Shown here in pieces: positions 1 through 11,200 of a stretch of DNA of 64,000 nt (its first letter is position 1; the number at the start of each line of letters is the position of its first letter). Origin of the DNA: Scortum barcoo (taxonomy: Eukaryota; Chordata; Actinopteri; Centrarchiformes; Terapontidae); the NCBI GenBank assembly GCA_023238725.1, contig CM041538.1:10228880-10292879 (forward strand), written 5' to 3'. Both the position numbers and the translations under genes were made by a program. The notes under the pieces were generated by a model. That model saw only the letters and a program-made list of their open reading frames with translations. It did not search any database and had not been told where the DNA came from.

Positions 1-2005
1 TGTTTCTCATTTGACCTTCATGTTTAACACCTTTTTTTTCAGGCAGACAAGACCGTACAGGCAGGCCTCAGTTTCAGATGTAACAACTTTGAGTGGGTTT
101 TTAAAGAAACTGGCATGTATCTGGGTCATCTGACTGCATGGGTCTCCAACAAAAATGCAGAACCTCTGGAAAATTAGTTTCTGCAGCAATGATTTAGTCT
201 GTCAAACCAAGTTGACCACAATTCAAACCCCCTGTGAGTTAAAAGTACTTTGTCACTCATTCAATTCAAATCTGCTCATGTGTTGTCCATAAATGCAATA
301 TTGTGTATTTTTAGTTTCTGGACAAGCTTCACGGCCGTATTTGAGCTTGACTGGTCGGGCATTGCTAATCTTTTATTTTTATTTTGTAGATGTCACCTAT
401 GTCGGAGTCCCCCAAACTTCATGAACAAACTCCCCATATGACAGGAAACATGCAGCACTGTCAGCATTGTTTTTGTACAGTCACGGTGCACAGAGGCTGT
501 CATTTAACAGGAGGAGGAGATAAGAGAGGAGGTGGAGAAGGATGTCAGTCGGTAGAGGCCCTCCTTTCTTACCTGCTGAGGCAGACGTTGTTGCGCTTGT
601 CTCTTTAGATTGAGATTAATACAACAATAAAGACTGTGCATTTGTAATGAGGTTTGTCTCGCAAAGATATCAGCTGGATTGCAGTAAGTTAATACACCAG
701 ATACATGTGGTGCTCAAATGACTGTGACATAGTGACAAGTGAATATCACTCAATTCTCTGTATTGTGTCATTCCTCCTGTTCTTTAATATATATTTTGAG
801 GGAAAAAAAAAGCAAAATACCTGGAATAGGGTGAAGCGGTCCTGTTGGCGAGAAGGTGGCGGATCAGGCCTTGCTCACACAGACACAGATAAGTTGCATT
901 CCAGCAGCAAGCCCCTGAAATTCTTGTCAACACGGGACCATGATGATGTCCAGAATTTTCATCCCGCAGCTCCAAAACTGAGCAGGGCTGGCTGTGTTTG
1001 TTTGTGTTTCTCTTTCTCCAGCCCCGCTTCCTGTAGCTCGGCAGTGTCAACCCGCCCACCGTCCTCCCATCAGACCCAGGGAACACAGCCCCACTGCCAC
1101 GGCGCACAGGCACCTCAGCGACTGAGGTTTCCTCTTGGACTGACTGAACTGTTTGCTGTTTCCCACATTGTTGGAATTCAACACCAGCCTGTTTACTGGT
1201 CCCCATGTGGCTTCAGTCTCTCTCCCTCCCCTCCTTCCTCCTTCTTTTTCTTTCCTTCCTTTTTTTCCCCCTTTTTTTCTCTTTCCACAACACACCTTCT
1301 TTACATGGCATGCATACCCAGAAGTAATGACGAAGTGCACTGCCAAACAACTAACTGAAGCTCCCTTGCCTTTGCCTTACAGTTAATATGTTACATTATC
1401 AATCCCGTGCTATACGTGTGTCATATCAAACTGGTCAGCAGAATGTTGTTTTCAGCCTTAAGCGCAAAAAAATGTCTGTGTGCACATGTGCAACTATACT
1501 TTTAAATCACTTTTTTGAGTCTGAGTGAAACAGAGCTGAAGGGAATTGTTGTACACTATAAATAGTAAAATGCCACATATAATATCGTCTATAGGAGCAT
1601 TCTTCGTTTTCTTTTTTTTTTTTCCCCAACTGTGAGGCACTATATGGGCATCAGGGACGTCATTTTCATATGCTTTATTTTGCAGCTGACAATGAATCAT
1701 ACAATGAATCAAAGGAAATAATATACATCTCAAGGAAAATGTTAACAAGATGATGAGGCGCATGCAAAATGAGAATCTCTTCTTTATCTGCTTTGTTTTT
1801 TCACTTCCTTCCCTCGGTACAGCCAGATGGCAAAGCTCCAGCTCTGCAGTCCTCTTCATACACTCATCATATTTGATGGGCATCCTGCTGCCGAGTTTCA
1901 AGGAGGCCATGTGTTTACGAAATGACACTTGTGACAAAAGAAAACTTCTATTTAGCAAGCTGATTCTTGGGTGGGGTGCATGGGGGCAGCAGCGTGTGTG
2001 CATTT

Positions 2006-2028
2006 TGTGTGTGTGTGTGTGTGTGTGT
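2006..2028. repeat. GT microsatellite
   Basis: Uninterrupted GT dinucleotides, just downstream of the lhx9 alternative last exon. Confidence 0.9.
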
Positions 2029-2116
2029 AACAGTGTGTATGGTGGAGAACAAAGATTGTGGGAATGTATATATTGTGCTTACATAGGAGCAAGGCAGTGG
2101 GAGAGAGGTTTTGTGG

Positions 2117-2128
2117 AGTGTGTGTATA

Positions 2129-2165
<37 letters not shown>
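2117..2165. repeat. interrupted GT microsatellite
   Basis: GT dinucleotides broken by two ATAT steps. Confidence 0.9.
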
Positions 2166-2168
<3 letters not shown>

Positions 2169-2477
2169 TACCAGTAACATCCATACCGTCTCTGTTTCAC
2201 ACTGTTATCATGATGGATGTCTGCTGTCTTTTACACATCCTGTGACTTTCTGTGAGTTTTTTGTTTGTTTGTTTTTAATTATGTTACAATGCATTTTATT
2301 ATCATTTTTGTGCATTAACCATTCCAATACAGAAAGTTTCATTTTTTCACATTGATTTCATAAATATCATACACTGTGGGGTCTCCTCTGTTGACGGATT
2401 CAAACATTCAGGACAAACTTTTGTTTGAAACATATACTGTTGTACATTTGCAACTGAAACAAGTTTTATGTTGGTTG

Positions 2478-2483
2478 TTTATT
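2478..2483 (-). other. candidate poly(A) signal for the LHX9-alpha transcript
   Basis: AATAAA on the minus strand (TTTATT on plus), 92 bases past the alternative stop codon. The T-rich plus-strand context makes chance occurrence likely, so this is only a candidate. Confidence 0.4.
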
Positions 2484-2574
2484 TGTTCTCAATACTCTAT
2501 CATCTTATCCTAATATTGTCTTTGTCTTCAATGGTGAGGAATTCCCATCAAAGTTTTCCCCTTCTGTTAATACT

Positions 2575-2631
2575 TTAGGGAATTTTCAAACGTCGGGATG
2601 TATGGCTGTAATGCCCCAAGATTTGTTCTCC
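2575..2631 (-). CDS. lhx9: lhx9 alternative last exon (LHX9-alpha C-terminus)
   Basis: A 57-base exon too short to show as an open frame. After a good pyrimidine tract and acceptor (catttctttcag|GGAGAAC) it reads GEQILGHYSHTSRRLKIP and stops with TAA at 2575-2577. This is nearly identical to the tail I recall for the human/mouse LHX9-alpha isoform. The phase (0) matches the end of exon 4, giving a 333-residue protein whose homeodomain ends before helix 3. Such isoforms keep both LIM domains and can act by binding LIM cofactors rather than DNA. An AATAAA lies about 90 bases downstream on the minus strand (2478-2483). Confidence 0.85.
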   Translation of the reverse strand, partial: GEQILGHYSHTSRRLKIP

Positions 2632-4989
2632 CTGAAAGAAATGATAGAGTAAGAATATATTAACTACAGAGCAACCTGGCTTTATGGGGTCTGCATTTAC
2701 TCTTACTTCATTTTAGGTTTACCAATATGTTATGCATAAATATATACTATATATATGTATATAGATATATATCAATATATGCTTTGCAGCGTTCCTGTGA
2801 TTTAAATTTTAAAGCCATGTTCATGCATAAAAAAAGCAATTTCATATTTTTGACTGCAGGGTTTAGATGCAAATCCATGGGGCATTACGTTAAAAACCAT
2901 AAACATCATAAAATAGGAAATAGAAATTAAAAATGGAAGCAAAAATGAGGACGTTTAACTGCTTTCTCATTTGTTGATGTGAGAAACAAAAATTGTATTC
3001 AGGATAGAACACAAAAAATGGCAAGTGTAATGAAAAATAAAACCCATTTAAAGCAAAGTATTTTTATTCACACAAATTTAATAAGATATATAACAACCGT
3101 TTGGTCCATAAATATTTAAGGGGAAATAGTTTCTATACACCATCTTTATCAAGAAACAGGGAAACATGGACAATCTTGATAGAACACTTACTGTACTCAA
3201 CTATTAACACGAAGATCAATATATAAGGTTCTTGGATTACCCAACTATATCTGAAAGAGTGCACAAATGCTTTCTATGACATCGCTGCCCCCTTTTTAAC
3301 AGGATACACCATAAAAAGATCTTCGGAAATAAGATGCAAAACAGTACAAAACTAGTGAGGCGTCAAAAGGATGTGAATCAGTTAACAAAGAACACATATA
3401 TCCTGAATTTCACAAACTTTCTCCCAAGTTATAGCATAAGGCACATAGTAGAACTGAGTTAGGCATCTACTTCATTAAGTAGATTTAGAGTACCACTTTG
3501 TTCTACAATAGAACAAATTGCGACGCTCACAATGAAATGTATCAACTCCATTGAAGATTTGCTCTGTCTTTCTTTTTCTCTCTATCGATCAGCCAGAAGA
3601 AACATGTTTTTGGTCTGTTCAGTGGCAAGTGTCATTAAAGAAAGGATAAATATGGCCAAAAAGGAGAACACATGGACAATGATTTCCCACTGGCTGCCTC
3701 TTTTCGACTCCACCTATCTGAGGTCATTTGAATGCTCATGTCAGCTCTACAAATCTAATCTGCAACGTCGCAACTACTTAATTTCTCACCCCTACTCCTT
3801 TTCCCTTTTAAAATCACATCATTACCCTGAGCAACATGATAAAAACAATAATGCACTTTTCACTGGGCAGTATATTGTCACTGTGCAATCGAGTTTAGCT
3901 GTGGATAAATGGATACATTTACTTGGATTCATCCGTTTGACTGCGGTTAATCTGTGAGGCCAATGAATCTGAAAAAGTGCTCTGTCATGAAAACAATCGG
4001 TTACAACAGTGTCCATAAACCGTTCTCCAATCTGAATTTCTCTCGCTGATTTCTAATTATCTCGTGACTGTGTTGAATGTTGAACAGTTACCACTGTACA
4101 GATTGTGGGATTTGCTTCTTTCTCTTTGTCACAGTAGATTTGTGAATCAAGACAAAAATGTAGGTGGTTTCAGCATCTACCCGCCATGTAAGCTGCAATG
4201 GTCAGGCGCTCGTAATGCAATTTAGACGTTTTACATGTAGCTCTGTGAGATATTTCGATGTCTGATTCCATCCAACTCGGTCTCGGACTCGGACCGAAAC
4301 ATTCGGAAATAATTAAAGCCTGTTTTCTGGAGTTACCCATATACAGAACATTCTACAAGTTTATTTCCCAAATTATTCCAAAACAGAAAAAACAAAATCT
4401 TTAAATTGGATAGTGCGAACACAGTGCATACATATACAGGTTTCCGAGGGCAAAATATTCATATAATTTTAAAATCTACCAATTAATCATAAATTAGGAA
4501 GGGCTCATTTGATAATAATTCAATACAAATGTACAAATAAAGTCAAATCAAGTAAAAAAATCTAGTTTTCCACACAAGCTTCAAGTTTAGTTATTTTTTC
4601 CAATGAACTGTGGAATCCATGACAATTTTCTTATGCTTTCAACTTCAGAAATGTCCCATCCAAAATCAATCTCTGCATACTGTAAGTGAACTACAGACAC
4701 GGCTGCCATGCGGTTTCAAATGCTACACATTAAAATGATTTCCTTGTGTTTTAATGTGGTCGCTGCTGTTCTTGCTCTTGTTGCTCTTGTTTGTGTACAC
4801 AGTACAGCACTTTCTGTTCCAAGGAGCTGTCTCTGGTAGATTTAAAGGTGTCACTTAAAAAAAATAAAATGAAAATCAAGGAAGGAAAAGAAAAGAAAAT
4901 AATAATTAAATTACAAAACAAAACAAAAAAAAACCAAAAAAAACAAATAAAAACAGATAAAAAAAATTCAGTCTGCTAGAGATCGCTTG
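2632..4989 (-). other. lhx9 3'UTR and sequence between the two alternative last exons
   Basis: AT-rich, non-repetitive sequence without a convincing coding frame. It must contain the canonical 3'UTR, and in the alpha form it is intron. A purine-rich A tract (about 4850-4970, plus strand), pyrimidine-rich on the lhx9 sense strand, directly follows the canonical stop codon. Confidence 0.6.
4360..4365 (-). other. candidate poly(A) signal of the canonical lhx9 transcript
   Basis: AATAAA on the minus strand about 625 bases after the canonical stop. Another AATAAA lies at 3063-3068. Which one is used cannot be decided from sequence. Confidence 0.3.
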
Positions 4990-5245
4990 TTAGAAAAGGT
5001 TTGTCAAGGTAGTTTGTGAAGGGCTCCCCGAATCATGGCTGTCCAAACTAGAGGTGACGGAGGTCACTACAGTGATAGAGGGGTTTGTCAGGTCTGTTAG
5101 TGTGGCCGCGCTGGAGGGGGGGGTCAGGGCCCCACTGTCAGATGAGGGTGGTAGGGAGTGAGGTGCCATCAGCCTTATCAACACCTCCATTCTCCTGTCG
5201 CAAAACGTTCCTTCTGAATTTGGCTCTTGCGTTTTGGAACCAAAC
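4990..5245 (-). CDS. lhx9: lhx9 canonical last exon (recognition helix and C-terminal tail), with 1-nt frameshift
   Basis: Follows acceptor ggtttgcag|GTTTGG. Frame 1 encodes VWFQNARAKFRRNVLRQENG through DGTSLP, then hits TGA at 5138-5140. The LHX9 tail resumes in another frame from PPSSDSGALTPP (about 5151 down) to SPSQTTLTNLF and TAA at 4990-4992. The exon is 256 bases, one more than a multiple of three. Dropping a single base near 5152 joins the two halves as SLPPPSSDSG, which fits the family. No GT-AG intron can be placed between them. Confidence 0.9.
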
Positions 5246-8200
5246 CTGCAAACCAATCCCAGTGTGGCTTTTACTTTTTGTGTTTAGGATTATTTTTTAA
5301 AAAGAAAGTATCAAATCACACGTACAGTAGTTTACATATCAAGTTATAACAGCTATTACTGTATCAAGTTGCCTTTGTCTTATGTATATAAATCTTTATA
5401 TATTTCAATTTCCATACATTATTTTGAGCTTATGGGGCAGATAACAATGAACCAGTTAGCTCCTCAACACTGAATGTAAGAACGTGGATTTTAACAGCAA
5501 ATCAAAAACAATAGTCCTAACCTTTAATTTTTTTTTTTTTATCTGTGAGAGTTGAATTACACCCTTTTCTGTTCCACAGATAAAAGAGAAAGTGCACTCT
5601 CAGCTACAGTTTTACATTTAAGTTTTTTACGCTTAAAGAACGACTTTTCTCCTTTCTTTCCCAAAAAAAAATAACAATAGAGAATCTACAAAGTTTCTGA
5701 TAAAAACCCCTGGATATACATCTAATGACTAAATGGACCAACCAAACAAACAAAAACCAAAGAGGTAATGATGACAGTGATTATATTGGTGTGAAATGAG
5801 AGGGACATGGAGGTGCAGACACAGATATGGGATGATCAGATCAGTAAGAAGAATGGCTCTCTGCTTACCTGTAGAACTCTCTTAGTGAGGCCTGTTTTCT
5901 GGGCCAGCTGCTTTAAGTCCTTGGCATCCGGGTTGTGGTTGATGGCAAAGTAGGATTTCATTGTCCGCAGCTGATGGTGCTTGAAGGAGGTCCGCATGCG
6001 CTTGGTCTTCTGTGTTGGGGGGTAGGCCTGCTGGTCCCGGTCCAAGTGGTCTGTGTCGTTCTCGTTGCAGCCTGAGAGGGCACACAGCAGAGCGGGGGAG
6101 GGGGGGCTCAGAGTCCGAAAAAGGAACAAATGTGGAACATTTTCAACTCAGCGAGCAGATTCATTTTCTAAAAGCCGCTCTTTTGTGTCTGAATTCATTT
6201 TCGCTGTGCTCAACAACATTCCTGAAATAGAAAGCCAAAGCACGTCCCCCCATTTATATCAAGACAACCTTATTCTGACAAGGAACTGCTTAAATGATGT
6301 AAGTAATGAAATGTGACACTTCTATTAAGCCTCAATGTTCAATATCTTGTTAAATGGTCAGGTTTTCAGGGAAAGAAGAGAGACCATTTAGTTTATTAAA
6401 TTAAGGCTATCGCATATGGACGTCATTGTGGACAATTCATACATTTGCACTGACTTGTTATGTTAACCGATGTATTAAATGCCATCATGATAAATTATGA
6501 CATTTTAAATTTTTAACATTTAATTAAAAAAATGAACAAACTGATTAAACTGACTAAAAAGAAATTAATAACCTCTATACATACAGTATTTTTTTTTTAG
6601 ATTATTGTGGTTTTAATATAATCTGTGTATTAGATTTCAAAAAGCAAAATGATGTATTTTAAGCATACACTGGGACGTCACAAAAATTGCTTCTGCTTGT
6701 GTTTGCAAAGACTAATAGGCCTAATGGGCCTCATTTGTCAAGAGCTTAGTGCTGCATGTGTAAAATACTTAAAGCTGGTAAAATGCAAAAATGGATCCAC
6801 TAAATTAAACATGTGTGTTGGGCTAAATGGCACTTCTGAAACCCTTTTGGTCGCATAAAGATAAAAAAAATCTCAACATTTTATTTCACCATTATGTTGT
6901 TTTTTAAATTATATTTTTTTATATTAAATTACTGTCATGACAGTAGAGACACTTCAATGCCAAACAAATTTAATTAGCTAAATTGAACATTTATATGACT
7001 GCAACCAAAATACACTATGAAATGTAATTAATGATAATTGACTGTTAATTAATTTTTTCCATAGGATATGGCATTTAAGGTAAAACATCATCTTTACTGC
7101 ACAATGAGATGAAACTGAGCAGAGGATTTTAAATGATATGGTAGGTTTGTATTGATTTTCTTGTCTTCTTGTGACTGAAACGCTGACCAGCTGTTTTCCT
7201 CAGTGGCTGACAAAATATCAAACCAATTAAACCAAACATTTCATCATAAGGGTGCGGCACAAACACTTTCTCAAAAATGTATTACTGGTTTTAAATGAAC
7301 ACATCGGTTTGAATGAATCAGACGCAGACTGAATAAACAAAAGGATTTATGTTTTAGATGTGTGGTGTTACTCTGTGGCAAGATTTATGCTTTTTTTTTT
7401 TTTGTTACGCAAGACTTCTTCCTGTGATACTTCCAAGCAGCATTAATATGACAATCACTGACATGTATGCTCCTCTGTTCCAGCCTTCACTGGATTGTGT
7501 TTCACTAGATATTACCCACTAGGGGTCTCTATATCCAAACACGAGCGAACTTTACAGAGTGGTGAGGAATACTCAGTAGACCCACACCTTTCCCTGGTGA
7601 GAACTAACATGAATGTGCTCGCTAAGGCAGAAACAAAACCTCAAACAAAACCTCATCCTATTTGTCAAGAAAACGAGTCTTCTGATCTGCTGAGCGATAT
7701 ATTAACAGGAACAGTGTGAGAGCGTGATGAGAAAGATTTAATGGGTGTGTTTGTGATATCACAGCACAAAAATATCAGGACTGAAATGTTTCAGTTGTTC
7801 CCTGATTTAATTTAATTTAATGTATTATTTATTTTTATGTTATGGGGTAATATTGTGAGGTCATATAAATTCATCACAGATTTAAAACATTTACCTTACT
7901 TTCTTTTTTTTTTTTAATGAACAAAGAATAAGCTTAAAGGAGCAAATAAGCCTCTTTTTAAATGAGAAAATATTGTATTTCTCTCTACTGGATTTTAAAA
8001 TCCCAAATGAAAACTATAATATTCCCACTGGGACCTTTACTGTGTCTGTGGTGCTTTATAATGAGTTCACAGGGACTTCATGTTACCGTATTTTATGTGG
8101 TGTTTTCTATTTTCTATTTCTATTTTTTTTTTTTTACCTGTTGTGGCTGCATTGCACTGTGACGCTTTGTTTGGGCCTATCCTGCTCTTAGAGGGGAAAA

Positions 8201-11200
8201 AAGTCACAGTGCTACAGTATTTATTTTTCTCTCAAACCATCCATGAGAACTTTCAGGATTTGCATAATTTCTTGGAACTGCGCTGGCGAAAAAACTAAAT
8301 TAAAACACACACACACGGCCCCCGGCCTCCCCCTGCAGCAGGCCCCTCCGCGCTGACCGCCGCGCGGGAGGCCGGGATTCCAACGTCACCTTCAATTAAC
8401 GGAGAACAATTAACGCGCAGATTACCCTTATTCCTCCCTATTCACCGGGAACAGAGGAAAGTTGGCGCACAATGACAAACTTTCTCAACCGCGCACTAAT
8501 TCGCAGAAAGCGACAACAAAATGGGGACGCTGCGGGAAAGGGGGGGGGTGTGTATGTGTGTGTGTGTTTGGGGGTTAAGTTATAACATCCAGCGACTCAG
8601 ACAAGATTTTACATGAAACCTGCATTAAACAGTAACTCGATGATGGCTGCGATTAACATTTTTTTTCTTCAAGTCAAAACAAAATGGCGAGTTTTTACCT
8701 CTTCAGCATCCTAACTGCGTGTATTTAGACTGGAATTAGTCTTAATTAAACAAATCGATGAGCAGGTGTTGGCGGGGTCAGGTTTCGATCACTCTCCGCC
8801 GCGCGGTGTGAGGCGCGGGACGCGGCGCGTGGACGGTGAGCCGCGGATCGATTGACCCCCCCGCGGGCCGCGCGCGCTGTCACCCCCGGACACTGTCCTC
8901 CGACATCTGCAGAGCCCACAGGACAGATGTGCTGCTGTCAGACACGGAGGGCAGAGCCACGGCCGGCACAGAGGAGGATTTAAAAACACGAGGGTCCGCT
9001 GCATGATGGGAAAATTATTTTTAAGCTGAATTTATTTATTCTTTTTTTATTATTATTCATTTCATCTATTTATTTATTTTTTTATTTGTGAGTGGCCTGG
9101 CTTGAATCGCCTCTGCTGCCGCATGTTAATATAATGAAGCTAAACAAATGAGATGAGCACACGTGGATTTTTTTAGATGAGCTGAATATTCTTCCTGATG
9201 AACACTTCAGTGTTTATTCATTTCACGGTGATTTCATGGACACGATTAAAACCTGGGTGGTTTTTTTTGTTTGTTTGTTTGTTTGTTTGTTTGTTTGTTT
9301 TTTGCTGTAGGCCGCAGTGTCCCCGCTGTTAGCCCTGCCCTCACACCATAAAGGGTTAAATATTAGAACTACTTCTGCACCGAAGCTACAACAACAACAA
9401 CAACAGAACGACTTTGTGTGGACTGTAGATAAATGTCTGACAGTGTGTGTGTGTGTGTGTGTGTGTGTGCACGGTGCCGAGGCCTCGCTCCGGGCCGCCT
9501 CACCTGTGTTGTAGCTCGGTATGTCTATCCCCATGGCCGGGCTCTTCCTCTTGCGCGGCCTCCCTTTCTGCGCCGTCCCGGTGCCGTTAAAGTACGGGAG
9601 CGCGAGGCCGCCGCCCTTGGCCGCCAGCTCGGCGAAGTTGAGCTGCGGGTGGTAGTCCGGGCCCTGCACCAGCGTCTCGAAGTGGAGGCGGCAGTACACC
9701 AGGCTGTCCTTCATGCCGAAGTGGTCGCCCGTGGTCAGCGTCTTGTTGCAGGTGGTGCACGTGAAGCAGCTCAGGTGGTACACGGAGTCGCGCGCCCGCA
9801 TCACCATCTCCGAGGCTGAGATCCCGAGGTGGCAGCGCGCGCACCTCTGCACGGAGAACCTTCTGGAACAGACAGCATCGTCAAGACTCCACGCCGACAA
9901 ACACATACATTAAATTAAATAATAAAAGAGAGGAGAAAGTGGGAGAGCCGGGGTGACTTTAATGTGCTGTGTGTGACACACATGGCAGCACAATAACAGG
10001 CCTGCACACACTGAGGTTACACTCTGAACACACACATCTGGCCTGCAACTGGGTGACGGCTGCATGGACGGCGGGACACTGTTTCTTTAGTGTAAAATAC
10101 ATTTTCTGCGTACGAATATTTTCTGACTTAAATAAATAAAAAGTCTGCAGCCACAGTGATACAAAAAAAAATTGGTTAACCTTCAGCAGTGCAGCTGACA
10201 TTAAACAGAGGCTACAGGTAGGCACATGGCGACAGTATTAGTATTATTACTATCAGGCTGTGTGTTCTGTAGTGGTTTATTTCACTGTCACTGTGCACTT
10301 TAAATTCATTCTTTATAATGTATGTCAAAATGCACAGCTTTATAAATGTGTGTCAAAATCCGAGCTCTACACGTGTGACCCGTCACTGCATTTTTGTCAC
10401 CCAGGTTATTCTCCACGCTGCTCCACTGTGCAGGCCACTGATTATTCACAAACAAGGACAGAGAGGCTCGGCGGTGCAGACACGCTCCTTTTGTTTCTCA
10501 CAGTGACTCATCCATTAAGTGGGTGCAGCTTTACGTTACACTCTGATCCATGTTGCATCTGAACCACAAACGAATAAAAGGTACGATTTTAAAATCACAT
10601 CCTGACAGCGTGCAGGGCCCCTGGGAGGCCGAGCTGATTTTATTCAGACTGGAAAGATGACTAATCGGAGCGAACGTGATTCCAGGTGAGCAGCCTGTTG
10701 AACTGTGGCTGGAAAGTTTTGTTTTTGTCCAAAAAAATTCTATTTTTTCCATTTAAGGCTTGGAAAATGTTTTTTCCTGTAAAGCCAGTAGAATAAATGC
10801 TCCTCTATGAATGGGTTTTCACGCGTGCGTAACAGAGGCTACATTTTAGACTAAAAGCTAAAATAATATGATGAACCTTCATTTTTCTTACCTGTAGTAG
10901 TCCTCCTTGCAATAGATACTCCCATCCTTGGCAAAACACGTTAGCTCCGACTCCAGCGCGAGTTTACATTCACAGCATTTGAGACACCGCAGGTGCCACT
11001 GTTTGTCCACGGCCAGGAGGTAGTATCTGTCCGAAATCTTGCCGCCGCAGCCGGCGCACAGAGCAGGTTTCTCCGGGCTCATCGAGGGCATGGTCTGAGG
11101 CAGAGAGGGGCAGAGAGGGGGAGAGGGATCAGGACAGACACTTCCTCCAACACACTGCTGAGGAAATCTGACGCAACATAAATGATGCAAAAACAGAAAC

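Larger units (their letters stand above)
1..2574. other. intergenic DNA downstream of lhx9 (may include the alpha 3'UTR)
   Basis: No exon is recognised on either strand. Long frames here cross GT repeats or pyrimidine tracts (about 1205-1290) and are chance. GT microsatellites occupy 2006-2028 and 2117-2165. By human synteny nek7 would be expected further left, and none of it is seen here. Confidence 0.6.

Noticed and set aside
705..1358. 217-codon open frame on plus strand
   Set aside because: Runs through pyrimidine-rich DNA downstream of lhx9; the C-terminal part is Ser/Pro/Phe low complexity, with no domain and no splice context.
1750..2355. 201-codon open frame on plus strand
   Set aside because: Much of it is translated GT repeat (Cys-Val runs); no recognisable protein.
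1..2574. First exons of nek7, expected next to lhx9 by human synteny
   Set aside because: No NEK kinase residues or suitable exon were found; the gene probably lies further left.
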